Assembly (NCBI RefSeq): GCF_012927305.1
Contig: NZ_JABBGH010000001.1
Coordinates: forward strand, 1,736,001-1,800,000
Origin: Hymenobacter polaris
GTDB lineage: Bacteria > Bacteroidota > Bacteroidia > Cytophagales > Hymenobacteraceae
Direction: 5' to 3'
Length of the DNA stretch: 64,000 bases
Position numbers and translations under genes: made by a program. The notes beneath the pieces are model-generated. The model made no database searches. It had not been told where the DNA came from and worked only from the letters and a program-made list of their open reading frames with translations. Positions 26,894-35,377 of this stretch are shown here, in pieces (the first letter of the stretch is position 1; every line of letters begins with the position of its first letter).

Positions 26894-27343
26894 TTACTTC
26901 ACCGGAATGCTGAAGGTGATTTCGTCGGGCGGCAGGCATTTCTCATCGTTGCAAGTCATAAACTCCAGCTTGCCGGCCACGGTGGCGGGGCCCTTGCCGG
27001 CCAGCTTTACCTTCTGCTGAAACACCACCGATTTCTCGAAGTAGCTCACGTTCATATTAAACGTCTTTTCCAGGCGGGTGATGGGCGTGGGCTCGGCAGT
27101 TTTGCCCACCAGCGCGTAAGCCTTCGAGGGGTCGAAAGTGAAAGTGGTTTTCACCGGGCCGCCGTCCTTCACGTTTTGCGAGTAGATGTGCCAGCCGGGG
27201 TCGATGGTGGCTTTTAGCAGCACCACGGCCTCGGTAGGGCTGGTGCGCTTGGCGGCGTAGCTCCAGTGCACGGGAGCCAGAATCTGGGCGTGGGCCTGGG
27301 TGGCCCCCAGCAGGGCAAAGCCTGCCAGCAGTAGTTTTTTCAT
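26894..27343 (-). CDS. Stand-alone DsbD N-terminal (alpha) domain protein
   Basis: The 149-residue secreted protein has a signal peptide (ending GATQAHAQ) and one DsbD-alpha-like domain: IDPGWHIYSQNVKDGGP, a TFNMNVSYFEKSVVFQQKV strand region, and EFMTCNDEKCLPPDEITFSI with a Cys pair that fits the redox site. It probably takes electrons from the C-terminal thioredoxin domain of the next gene and delivers them to periplasmic partners. Only 2 bases separate its stop from the next start, so the two are co-transcribed and probably one functional unit. The ATG at 27343 begins the signal peptide. Confidence 0.88.
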   Translation of the reverse strand: MKKLLLAGFALLGATQAHAQILAPVHWSYAAKRTSPTEAVVLLKATIDPGWHIYSQNVKDGGPVKTTFTFDPSKAYALVGKTAEPTPITRLEKTFNMNVSYFEKSVVFQQKVKLAGKGPATVAGKLEFMTCNDEKCLPPDEITFSIPVK

Positions 27344-27390
27344 GGTAGAAGAAATAGGCCCTAGGGCCCCTTGGGTACTAAAAAGAAGCA

Positions 27391-27421
27391 AAGCCGCGGG
27401 CAGTTGGCCCGCCCGCGGCTT
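27391..27421 (-). terminator. Terminator-like hairpin
   Basis: An 11-bp GC stem (AAGCCGCGGGC with its complement) followed on the minus strand by a T-rich run. It lies past the stop of the cysteine-synthase-like gene. Confidence 0.5.
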
Positions 27422-27453
27422 CCGTAACAAAGTTGCTTGGCAAAAGATGTGCC

Positions 27454-28521
27454 TCAACCCAGCAAAGGGTCGCGCAGGCGCTGAATGGGGTGGTAGCCCG
27501 TAAATGTCACCTCGGACGCGAGGTAGCCGGCGCGCACTGGCTCCTGGCGCACCAGGTCGGTGCTCAGGTACTTCTTATTACTATCGCAGAGCAAGGTCAC
27601 CACCACCGCCTCGGGCCCCAGCTCCTCGGCCAGTCGGATGGCCCCAATCACGTTGGCCCCGGCCGAGATGCCCACCGCCAGCCCCAGCTGCCGCGACAGC
27701 TGCTGAGCCATCAGGATGGCGTCGCCGTCGGGGGCCTGCACCACGGCGTCCAGCTCATCCAGGTGCACGATGGCCGGGATGAACTCGTCGGAGATGCCCT
27801 GAATGCGGTGCGAGCCCACCTTGTAGCCCGTAGTGAGGGTGGGCGACTCGGCCGGCTCCAGCGGGTGCACCCGCACCCCAGGGTCCTGGCTTTTGAGGTA
27901 GCGGCCCACGCCCATCACAGTGCCGCCGGTGCCCACGCCCGCCACAAAGGCGTCGGGGCGCAGGCCCTCGCTGGCTAGCTGCGCCCATATTTCGGGGCCC
28001 GTGGTGCGCTCGTGCGCCTCGGCGTTGTAGCAGTTCTCAAACTGCTGGGGTAGGAATACGCCGCCTTGCGCCGCCAGCTGCTCGGTCAGTTGGATGCTGC
28101 CCAGGAAGCCACCTTGCTCTTTGCTAATCAGCGTAATATCGGCCCCTAGGCTCTCGATGATGGCAATGCGCTCGCGGCTCAGCCAGTTGGGCATGATGAT
28201 GCGCACCGGGTGCCCCAGGGCCCGGCCGATGGCGGCAAAGGCAATGCCGGTGTTGCCGCTGGTGGCTTCCACTATGGTATCGGTGGGCTTGATGGCGCAG
28301 CGCAGATACGCCTGGTGCAGGATGTAGAGTGCCATGCGGTCCTTGATGCTGCCCGTCAGGTTGTAGTGCTCGCACTTCACGAACACGCGGCCCGGCCGGC
28401 CCCGGTAGGTGTAGTGCAGGGCCAGCATGGGCGTGTTGCCCACCAGGTGCCAAAGGTGGCGAAATCGGGCGTCTAGTTCGGTAGAGAGGCAGGCCGATAA
28501 GCCTAGGGTAGCGGTAGCCAT
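27454..28521 (-). CDS. PLP-dependent cysteine-synthase-family protein
   Basis: The 355-residue enzyme belongs to the cysteine synthase/cystathionine beta-synthase fold: Lys60 in [10 protein letters not shown] for the Schiff base, SGNTG at 88-92, and [15 protein letters not shown] for the PLP phosphate. The C-terminal half has [20 protein letters not shown] and [14 protein letters not shown]. The C-terminal [18 protein letters not shown] is not part of ordinary CysK. It may make cysteine or cleave a related substrate in the cytoplasm, so the exact reaction is open. I chose ATG 28521, 9 bases after a TACTTTTG promoter box. Confidence 0.85.
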   Translation of the reverse strand: MATATLGLSACLSTELDARFRHLWHLVGNTPMLALHYTYRGRPGRVFVKCEHYNLTGSIKDRMALYILHQAYLRCAIKPTDTIVEATSGNTGIAFAAIGRALGHPVRIIMPNWLSRERIAIIESLGADITLISKEQGGFLGSIQLTEQLAAQGGVFLPQQFENCYNAEAHERTTGPEIWAQLASEGLRPDAFVAGVGTGGTVMGVGRYLKSQDPGVRVHPLEPAESPTLTTGYKVGSHRIQGISDEFIPAIVHLDELDAVVQAPDGDAILMAQQLSRQLGLAVGISAGANVIGAIRLAEELGPEAVVVTLLCDSNKKYLSTDLVRQEPVRAGYLASEVTFTGYHPIQRLRDPLLG

Positions 28522-28530
28522 AGCGCGAAG

Positions 28531-28538
28531 CAAAAGTA
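28531..28538 (-). promoter_or_regulatory. Promoter -7 box TACTTTTG
   Basis: Exact TAnnTTTG match, 9 bases before the ATG at 28521. Confidence 0.5.
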
Positions 28539-28692
28539 GCTGAGCAGCCAGCCGGCACCGGGGCGCTTGGCTGGCTTGCATTTATCAGCGGCAAAGTTCC
28601 GCTATTTCAAGGGGCTAACCACGCGGCGACAGCTTTTTTTCGCGTGGGCCCTGGCACAAGGCTGGAAATAAGCTACCGTAGGGGCTGGAGTG

Positions 28693-28730
28693 AAAAAAGC
28701 CCGCCGGCTTCGAAAGCAGGCGGGCTTTTT
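28693..28730 (-). terminator. Intrinsic terminator
   Basis: Stem AAAAGCCCGCC with its complement, a 13-base loop and a T tract on the minus strand. It lies 39 bases past the stop of the secreted-protein gene at 28770. Confidence 0.8.
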
Positions 28731-28769
28731 AACAGAGGCTAACCGCTTGGCAGCAGCCAGCTACTCAGC

Positions 28770-29168
28770 TTAGGGACGCGTGGTGGTAGTAGTAGTAGCC
28801 GGCGTGGTAGCGCGGGTGGTAGTGCTGCGGCGGGTAGCACTGCGCGACGTGTTGGTCGTGTTAATGCGGGGCTGGCCGGCGGGCGTCGTGCCGTTCAGGG
28901 TGCCGCCTACTACCGAGCCGCCGATGGGCGTGGCGGTAGTGCCGATGGGAGTAGTGTTGGGCACTACGCCCGGCTGGCCGTTCACCGTAGAGCCGTTGAT
29001 GGTGCCGTTTACGCCAGTAGTTATGCCGGGCGTGCCCGTAGTGGTTGCCGGAGTGCCGATGGCAGCGCCGGGGGCATTAGCGGGCGAACCGTTTACAACC
29101 TGGGCTTGGGCGGGGCGGCTAAGGGCGAGGCCCAGCAGGGCGGCGCCGATAAACAGGGGAGCTTTCAT
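28770..29168 (-). CDS. Secreted Thr/Gly-rich low-complexity protein
   Basis: The 132-residue product has a signal peptide ending LALSRPAQAQ and a mature part built from Gly, Thr, Pro, Ile, Val and Asn, with near-repeats GTPATTTG, GTPGITTG and GTTATPIGG, and a Thr/Arg-rich tail. No domain is recognised. The signal peptide is near-identical to that of 24626-24964. The terminator downstream supports transcription as a single gene. Surface or matrix material is possible, but this is inference. ATG 29168 (MKAPLF) is preferred to an ATG-like start four codons upstream. Confidence 0.65.
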   Translation of the reverse strand: MKAPLFIGAALLGLALSRPAQAQVVNGSPANAPGAAIGTPATTTGTPGITTGVNGTINGSTVNGQPGVVPNTTPIGTTATPIGGSVVGGTLNGTTPAGQPRINTTNTSRSATRRSTTTRATTPATTTTTTRP

Positions 29169-29504
29169 GAGTAACAAGTTTAGAATCGTGGAAAAGGAAG
29201 ATACGCGGGGCTAGTTGCCGGCTAGCCCCAGCGGCCTGCCTTATACGCAGTCACGGTTCCAGCGAACGTGTATATCTTGTGAAAACTCCGTTTAGCAAGC
29301 AATTATTCTTGACGCTTGCTAAAATTATTTTACTGAATATCATATAATTAACCATATAAATCGAAATAATACCGGCGCTCACGCCGCCAGCTTGCCTTAA
29401 GACCCTTATGCCACCGCAAGGGCCCCTAGGCCGCTTGCGTGCGGCGCGCACTGGCCAGGGCGAGCGCGGCGGCGGTAATTTTGGGATGCCTATTTTCCTT
29501 TTCC
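29169..29504. other. Intergenic region with AT-rich dyad
   Basis: Part of this 336-bp gap (about 29255-29390) is far AT-richer than the rest of the window. It has a 10-bp-arm inverted repeat, TTTAGCAAGC at 29291-29300 and its complement at 29314-29323, with a 13-base loop. A promoter box for sbcD lies at 29476-29483. No gene is supported. Confidence 0.5.
29476..29483 (+). promoter_or_regulatory. Promoter -7 box TAATTTTG
   Basis: Exact TAnnTTTG match, 21 bases before the sbcD ATG. Confidence 0.5.
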
Positions 29505-30755
29505 ATGCGCGTACTGCACACCGCCGACTGGCACCTGGGTCAGCACTTTCTTACCGGCCAGGAGCGCCTGGCCGAGCAGCGCGCCTTTCTCGACTGGCTG
29601 CTGGCGGCCGTGCGCACCCACCAGGTAGAGGCGCTGGTGCTGGCCGGCGACGTATTCGACACCACTTCACCCTCGCACGCGGCCCAGGAGCTGTACTACG
29701 ATTTCCTGGTGCGGCTGCAAGGCACCGGCTGCCGCGAGGTGGTAGTGGTGGGCGGCAACCACGACTCCCCCACCCTGCTCAACGCCAGCCGCCGCTTGCT
29801 GCGGGCCCTGCGCGTGCACGTGGTAGGCGGTGTGCCCGCTGACCCCGCCGAGCAGCTCATCCTGCTAGAGGGCGGCCTGCTGGTGGCCGCCGTGCCGTTT
29901 TTGCGCGACCGCGACTTGCGCCTGGGCGCCCCCGGCGAAACGCCCGAAGCCCGCCAGCTGCGCGTGCGCGACAGCATTGCCGGGCACTACCAGGCCCTGG
30001 CCGAGCACGAAATCCTGCGCCGCCACCGCGACGCCGACCGCCCCACCCTGGCCACCGGCCACCTCTACGTGGCCGGCGGCGAAGCCCGCGAGGGCGCCGA
30101 GCGCGACGTGCACATCGGGGGCCTAGGGGTGGTGGGGGCCGAGCACTTCCCCGCCGCCTTCGACTACGTGGCCCTGGGGCACCTGCACCGGCCCCAGGTG
30201 GTGGGCGGGCAGGCGCGCCTGCGCTACGCGGGTTCGCCGGTGCCGCTGGCCTTCACCGAGGCCGACGACCGCCAGCAGGTACTGCTGCTCGACTTTGGGC
30301 CGGGCGCCGGGGCGCCCGAGGTAACCAGCCTGCCCGTGCCGGTGACGCGGCGCCTGCAACGCTTCCACGGCGCGCTGGCCGAGGTCGAGCAAGCCATTCT
30401 GGAGTTTGACAACGAAGCGTTTAGCCTGGTGGCCTGGGCCGACGTGCTGGTGCACTCCGACGAGCCCAGCGGCGAAGTGCAGCGCCGCGTACAGGCCGCC
30501 CTCAAGGAGCGCCGCCCGGCCGTGCTGGCCCCGCGCGGCGTGCGCCACCAGCGCCTCACCGAGCTAAACGACGTGGGGGGCCCGGCGCCCGCACCCCTCG
30601 AACACCTGCACGAACTGACCGTGGACGAGGTATTTCGGCGGCGCGTGGCCGGGCTGCCGCCAGCCCGCGCCGCCGCCCTCACCGCCACCTTCCAGGAGCT
30701 GCGCCAGCTGCTAACCCAGGCCGACCCGCAGGCCCTAGGGGGTGCCGGGGAGTAG
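29505..30755 (+). CDS. sbcD: SbcD nuclease subunit
   Basis: The 416-residue protein has the calcineurin-type nuclease motifs MRVLHTADWHLGQ (1-13), LVLAGDVFDTTSP, VVVGGNHDSP and LGHLHRPQ, with a C-terminal domain that ends in a helical tail. SbcD and SbcC form a complex that opens DNA hairpins and processes broken ends in an ATP-controlled way. The sbcC gene follows on the same strand after one unrelated secreted-protein gene (30891-31430). ATG 29505 directly encodes the first motif and lies 21 bases after a promoter box. A longer in-frame extension to 29439 is not supported. Confidence 0.93.
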   Translation: MRVLHTADWHLGQHFLTGQERLAEQRAFLDWLLAAVRTHQVEALVLAGDVFDTTSPSHAAQELYYDFLVRLQGTGCREVVVVGGNHDSPTLLNASRRLLRALRVHVVGGVPADPAEQLILLEGGLLVAAVPFLRDRDLRLGAPGETPEARQLRVRDSIAGHYQALAEHEILRRHRDADRPTLATGHLYVAGGEAREGAERDVHIGGLGVVGAEHFPAAFDYVALGHLHRPQVVGGQARLRYAGSPVPLAFTEADDRQQVLLLDFGPGAGAPEVTSLPVPVTRRLQRFHGALAEVEQAILEFDNEAFSLVAWADVLVHSDEPSGEVQRRVQAALKERRPAVLAPRGVRHQRLTELNDVGGPAPAPLEHLHELTVDEVFRRRVAGLPPARAAALTATFQELRQLLTQADPQALGGAGE

Positions 30756-30890
30756 ATAATGGAGTAACTAGGATTTTGCCACGGCCGCGCGCTGCCGCCG
30801 CCCGGACGCGCGCTGATTTGCCGAGCTTAACGTAGTTTAGACCCGGTTTTCACCAGCATTTCACATCCTATTATTTTTCTCCTGCTACCT

Positions 30891-31430
30891 ATGAAAAAAT
30901 TACTACTTACTGCGGTTATGGCCCTGTCGCTGGGGGCTGCCGAGCAGGCACACGCCCAGCTAGGCAACCTGGTTGGGGCGGGCTTGGTGCTGGGCGTAGG
31001 CGCCATTAAGCGCGCCCGCATGACGCCCGAGCAACGCGCAGCCGAGCAGCAGGCAACCCAGCAGAAAGCCGCCGAAAAAGCCGCGCAGCAAGCTAGTGTT
31101 CAGCAAGCTAGCGCTGCTGCTACAGTGGCGCCGGCCGTCGCGCTTACCGAGCTGCGGCCCCAGCGCACGGCCACCGACAAGCTGCCCAAGAAAGGCGCTG
31201 AGCAGATTACGGCCCTCGAAGCCCAGTTGGAACAGTGCCGCCTAGCCATGCAGGCCAGCCCCACCGGCGTAGTGTGCACCCCCGCGCAGCGCACGGCCAT
31301 TCAGCAAGCCGCCGTGAGCGCCGCCCGCGCCAACCCAAGTTGGAGCTTGCAGCCCTACCAGCAGGAAATGGCCTTCTACGCTGCCGAAGATGCCCGCCGC
31401 CAGCAGCCCGCCGCCCCGCCGGCCAAGTAG
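30891..31430 (+). CDS. Secreted hypothetical protein between sbcD and sbcC
   Basis: The 179-residue product has a signal peptide ending AEQAHAQ. A Gly-Ala-rich hydrophobic stretch, LGNLVGAGLVLGVGAI, and an Ala/Gln-rich helical part, RAAEQQATQQKAAEKAAQQ, follow. The C-terminal half has two cysteines, an EQCRLAMQASPTGVVCTP segment and a Trp in NPSWSLQP. No known family is apparent. An exported protein between two subunits of a cytoplasmic nuclease is unexpected, so it is probably an insertion into an ancestral sbcDC pair. Confidence 0.65.
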   Translation: MKKLLLTAVMALSLGAAEQAHAQLGNLVGAGLVLGVGAIKRARMTPEQRAAEQQATQQKAAEKAAQQASVQQASAAATVAPAVALTELRPQRTATDKLPKKGAEQITALEAQLEQCRLAMQASPTGVVCTPAQRTAIQQAAVSAARANPSWSLQPYQQEMAFYAAEDARRQQPAAPPAK

Positions 31431-31506
31431 CCCACCAGCGCTAGCCTCTGGCGCCGGCCCTAGGGCCCGGTTGCGCCCGCTTCTGCCAATACGGCGGGGG
31501 CGGGCG

Positions 31507-31514
31507 TAATTTTA
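31507..31514 (+). promoter_or_regulatory. Promoter -7-like box TAATTTTA
   Basis: One mismatch to TAnnTTTG, 4 bases before the sbcC ATG. It would allow separate sbcC transcription and a leaderless start. Confidence 0.35.
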
Positions 31515-31518
31515 GGGT

Positions 31519-34500
31519 ATGAAGATTATCAGCCTGCGCTTTGCTAACCTCAATTCGCTGCCGGGCCCTTACTTAATTCGCTTCGACGCCTCGCCGCTGG
31601 CCGATACGGGTTTGTTTGCCATTACGGGGCCTACGGGGGCGGGCAAAAGCACGCTGCTCGACGCCATTGCGGTAGGCCTCTACGGGCGGGTGCCGCGCCA
31701 CGACCGCCAGGTGGGCGAGATGGTGAGCCGCCACGCGCCCGGCGCCTGGGCCGAGGTGGAGTTTGAGGTGCACCACACCAACGCCGACACCGGCCACGCC
31801 GCCCGCGCCCGCTACCGCTCGCGCTGGGAGGTGCGCCGCAAAACCCGCGGCGAGGACAAGGGCGGCCTGGGCCAGGACGCCATGACGCTGACCGACTGCG
31901 CCACCGGCCAGACGTTTTTGAGCGGCAAGGAGTTGGTGCCGGCCAGGGTAAGCGAGCTGTCTGGCCTCGATTTTGGGCAGTTCGAGCAGGCCGTGCTGCT
32001 GAGCCAGGGCAAGTTTGCGCGCTTTCTGCACGCGCCCGAGAAGGAACGCAGCGCCCTGCTGGAGAAAATGACCAACGTGAGCATCTACTCGCAGCTGTCA
32101 GTGGCCGCGTTTGAGAAGGCCAAGGAGGAAAAGCAGAAAACCGAGCTGCTGGCCGCTCGCCTCGAAGCCACCCGCCTGCTGCCGGCCGACGAGCGCGCCG
32201 CCCTGGAGCAGCGCCTCGACGCGCTGAACGAGGACGCCGAGCAGCACCACGAGGAAGAGCAGGAGCTAACCATCTGCCTGACCTGGCGCACCTTGCTCGA
32301 CCAGCTGGACCGGCAGCTGCTCGACGCCACCCGCGAGGCCGAGGCCTTGCGCCAGGCCGAGGAAGCGCTGCAGCCCGAGTTTGCCCGGCTGGCCGGCCAC
32401 CTGCGGGCCAAGGAGTTGGCTACCCCCCTGGCCCTAACCGAAGTAGCCCATGATGCCCTGCAAGCCAGCACCGAGCAGCTAGCCCGGCTGCAGCAAACGC
32501 TGCCCGGCCTGGCCACCGCCACCCACGCCGCCCAAACGGCGCTGGAAGTGGCCGCTACCGCCCACCAAACGGCCCAAACGCAGGAAAACCACCGGCGTCC
32601 CCTGCTCGAAGAAGTCCGCCTGCTGGACGCCACCCTGGCCGCCGAGCGCCAGCAGCTGCATAAAAACCAAACCGCGCACTTCGATGCGCTGGTGGCGCAC
32701 CAGGACGCGCAGGCCGCTTGGCACCAGCAGGCGCAGGAGCTGCAAGCCCTGGCCGCCCAGCAAACCGCGCTCGATAGCTGGCTGCTAGCCCACAGCCACG
32801 AGGCCGACCTGAAAAGCCAGCTGGTGGTGCTGAGCCGCGAGATAATCGACCTGCAAGCCGCCCAAAAAGAAACTGGCACCCGCGCGGCGCAACGCACCGA
32901 GCTGCTGCGCCAGCAGCAAGCCACGGCCGCCGACCTGGACCGGCAGCAGCACCTGGCCACCGAGGCCCTAGGGCAGCAGCAAGCCCTGGAAGCCGCTAGC
33001 CAGCCCGGCCGCACCGCGCGCGCCGCACTGCTGCAAAGCACCACGCCCGCCGAGCTTGCTCAGCGCGCCGACGACCTGACCGCGCACCTGCAGGGCCTGC
33101 AGCAGCTACTACCCAAGGCCGAAGCCGCGCACGAGCACCACACCCGCGCCGAGCAGTTGCAAGCCCAGCTAGCCCAGGCTGCCCCGGCCCTAGCGGCCGC
33201 CGAAGACACCGCCCGCCACCTGGCTGCCCAGCGCACCCTAGGGCAGCAATTGCTCGAAAGCCTGCGCCGCGAGCTGCGCGCCCAGCAGGCCCTGGCCGAC
33301 CTCAACGCCCACCGCCAGCAGTTGCACGCTGGCCAGCCCTGCCCGCTGTGCGGAGCCCTGGAGCACGCCTTCGCCGCCGACTTTGCGCCCGCGGCCGACG
33401 AGCAGGAAGCCCGCGTGCACGCGCAGCAGCAGGCCTTGGCCGAGTTGGAAGCAGCGCTTTCGGCCGCTGCCCAGCACCTCACCCGCTGCCAAACCGAGCA
33501 GCAGCAGCGCCAGCGCCAGGCCCAGGAGGCCCACGAAGCCGCCACCGCCGCCCACGGCCAGGCCCACGCGCTGGCCGCCGCCCTCGCTCCAACTCCAGCC
33601 CAGCCCGCCGACCCGGCGGCGGTGCGAGAGTTGCTGGCCGCCACCACCACCGAGCACGCCGCCGCCGTGGCCAGCCGCCGCCAGCTGGCGCAGCTAGACG
33701 AGCAGCTGGCTACACTGCGCGAAAAGCGCCTGGCGGCCGACGCGGCCCTGACAACGGCTCAGGCCGAGCTTCGCCTGCTCACGCAGCGCCAGCAGGCCGC
33801 GGCGCTCACCATCAATCAGTTGGATGCCGAGCTGGCGCACTGGCGCGAACAGGCCGGCATTTACGAAAGCACCCTGCGCGACGTGCTGCGGCCCCACCAG
33901 CTGGCGCTGCCCGCCCAGCCGCCCTACGACGGTGTGCTGGCTACTCTGGAAGGCCGCGCCGCCCACTACGAAACCCAGCGCGCCGCCCTGGCCCACGGCC
34001 GCGACCAGCTGCTGGCGCGCGCCACCCAGCACCAGGCCCGCGCCGCTGAGCTCACTCGCCAGCAAGCGCAGCTAACGGCCGCCGCTGAAGCCCTGGCCGC
34101 CGACCAGCTGGCCCTGGAGCAGCAGCAGGCCGCCCGCCAGGCCCGCTACGCCGGCCCCGACCCCGCCGCCGAGGCCGAGCAGCTGCGCCAGCACACCCAG
34201 CAACTGGCCGCCGCCGCCCAGCAAGCCGAAAGCCAGCTGGCCCGCCAGCAGCAGGCGCTGGCCGTGCAGCAAAGCGCGCTCGAAACGCTGCAAGCGCAGC
34301 TAGCCGACCACCAGGCCACCTACGACGAGCGCCAGGCCGCGCTGGCCGCCGCCCTGGCTGCCGCCGGCTTTGCCGATGCCGCGGCGGCTAGGGCGCTGCT
34401 GCTGCCCGCCGCCGAGGCCGAGCGCCTGCACCAGCGCCGCCAGCACCACGCCACGGCTACCACCGCCACCGCCCGCCGCCTCACCGACCTCACGGCCGCG

Positions 34501-35232
34501 CTGCAACACCACGCCGAAGCCGGCCTCACGGCCCTCAGCGCCAGCGAGCTAACCGCCCAGCTCGCGGCCCTGTCGGCGGCGGGCGACGTGCTGCAGCAGC
34601 GCCTAGGGGCCGCTGGCCAGCAGCTCAGCCAGGACGATGCCGCCCGCCAGCTGCTGGCCGAGGGCCTGCGCGAGCTGCAGCTGCGCCAGCAAGAGGAGCA
34701 GCGCTGGCAAGACCTGGCCGAGCAAATAGGCTCGGCCAAGGGCGACAAGTTCAGCCAGTTTGCCCAGGGCCTCACGCTCAGTCACTTGGCGCGGCTGGCC
34801 AACCTGCGCCTGCGCCAGCTCACGAGCCGCTACACCATCCTCAAAACGCCCAACCGCAACCTGGAGCTGCAGATTATCGACCACGACCAGGCCGATACGG
34901 TGCGCCCCATGGCCTCGCTGTCGGGCGGCGAGAGCTTCCTCGTGAGCCTCGCCCTGGCCCTAGGCCTCAGCGAATTGGCCGGCTACAAGGCCCGCATCGA
35001 GTCGCTGTTTATCGATGAGGGCTTCGGCAGCCTCGACCCCGACGCGCTCAACACCGCCCTCGACGCCCTGGAGCGCCTGCAGCACTCGGGCAAGATGATT
35101 GGCGTCATCTCGCACGTGGCCGACCTCAAGGAGCGCATCGGCACCCAGATTCGGGTGCAGCCCGTGGCCGGCGGCAACAGCACCGTGCGCGTAGTAGACG
35201 TAATGGGCAACGAGCTGGACTGCTCGGGGTGA
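31519..35232 (+). CDS. sbcC: SbcC ATPase subunit
   Basis: The 1237-residue SMC/Rad50-like protein has an N-terminal Walker A, AITGPTGAGKSTLLDAIAVG (about 34-53), then very long Ala/Gln/Leu-rich coiled coils. The zinc hook is CPLCG at 608-612 and a second coiled coil follows. The ATPase C-half has the signature SLSGGESFLVSLALALGLSE and Walker B LFIDEGFGSLDPDAL. It works with SbcD on DNA hairpins and ends. Length fits the larger Bacteroidota SbcC forms. The coiled coils give a very biased Ala/Gln composition. Its stop is just before a long palindrome, the kind of DNA that SbcCD is known to attack in E. coli. Confidence 0.93.
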   Translation: MKIISLRFANLNSLPGPYLIRFDASPLADTGLFAITGPTGAGKSTLLDAIAVGLYGRVPRHDRQVGEMVSRHAPGAWAEVEFEVHHTNADTGHAARARYRSRWEVRRKTRGEDKGGLGQDAMTLTDCATGQTFLSGKELVPARVSELSGLDFGQFEQAVLLSQGKFARFLHAPEKERSALLEKMTNVSIYSQLSVAAFEKAKEEKQKTELLAARLEATRLLPADERAALEQRLDALNEDAEQHHEEEQELTICLTWRTLLDQLDRQLLDATREAEALRQAEEALQPEFARLAGHLRAKELATPLALTEVAHDALQASTEQLARLQQTLPGLATATHAAQTALEVAATAHQTAQTQENHRRPLLEEVRLLDATLAAERQQLHKNQTAHFDALVAHQDAQAAWHQQAQELQALAAQQTALDSWLLAHSHEADLKSQLVVLSREIIDLQAAQKETGTRAAQRTELLRQQQATAADLDRQQHLATEALGQQQALEAASQPGRTARAALLQSTTPAELAQRADDLTAHLQGLQQLLPKAEAAHEHHTRAEQLQAQLAQAAPALAAAEDTARHLAAQRTLGQQLLESLRRELRAQQALADLNAHRQQLHAGQPCPLCGALEHAFAADFAPAADEQEARVHAQQQALAELEAALSAAAQHLTRCQTEQQQRQRQAQEAHEAATAAHGQAHALAAALAPTPAQPADPAAVRELLAATTTEHAAAVASRRQLAQLDEQLATLREKRLAADAALTTAQAELRLLTQRQQAAALTINQLDAELAHWREQAGIYESTLRDVLRPHQLALPAQPPYDGVLATLEGRAAHYETQRAALAHGRDQLLARATQHQARAAELTRQQAQLTAAAEALAADQLALEQQQAARQARYAGPDPAAEAEQLRQHTQQLAAAAQQAESQLARQQQALAVQQSALETLQAQLADHQATYDERQAALAAALAAAGFADAAAARALLLPAAEAERLHQRRQHHATATTATARRLTDLTAALQHHAEAGLTALSASELTAQLAALSAAGDVLQQRLGAAGQQLSQDDAARQLLAEGLRELQLRQQEEQRWQDLAEQIGSAKGDKFSQFAQGLTLSHLARLANLRLRQLTSRYTILKTPNRNLELQIIDHDQADTVRPMASLSGGESFLVSLALALGLSELAGYKARIESLFIDEGFGSLDPDALNTALDALERLQHSGKMIGVISHVADLKERIGTQIRVQPVAGGNSTVRVVDVMGNELDCSG

Positions 35233-35250
35233 GGAGATGTGTAGATGTGT

Positions 35251-35377
35251 AAATGAGTAGATGAGTACAATAGGCGGTCATGCTGAGCTTGTCGAAGCAT
35301 CTCTACTGAACATACGATGCGGTAGAGATGCTTCGACAAGCTCAGCATGACCGCCTATTGTACTCATCTACTCATTT
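35251..35377. repeat. Long palindromic repeat, GTCATGCTGAG family (copy C)
   Basis: Two perfect 56-bp arms (35251-35306, 35322-35377) with a 15-base loop. Beyond the shared core the arms carry AAATGAGTAGATGAGTAC and its complement. The outer end covers the stop codon of the gene at 35372-36457. Confidence 0.92.

Noticed and set aside
28770..29168. Thr/Gly near-repeats looked at as a possible array
   Set aside because: They are codon-level low complexity in a secreted protein, not a spaced DNA repeat; no CRISPR features.
29251..29451. Short minus-strand frame in the AT-rich gap before sbcD
   Set aside because: No start signal or conserved features; the frame runs through the sbcD leader.
32085..33044. 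Long minus-strand frame inside sbcC
   Set aside because: Cys/Ser/Ala/Arg-rich shadow of the Ala/Gln coiled-coil codons; no domain.
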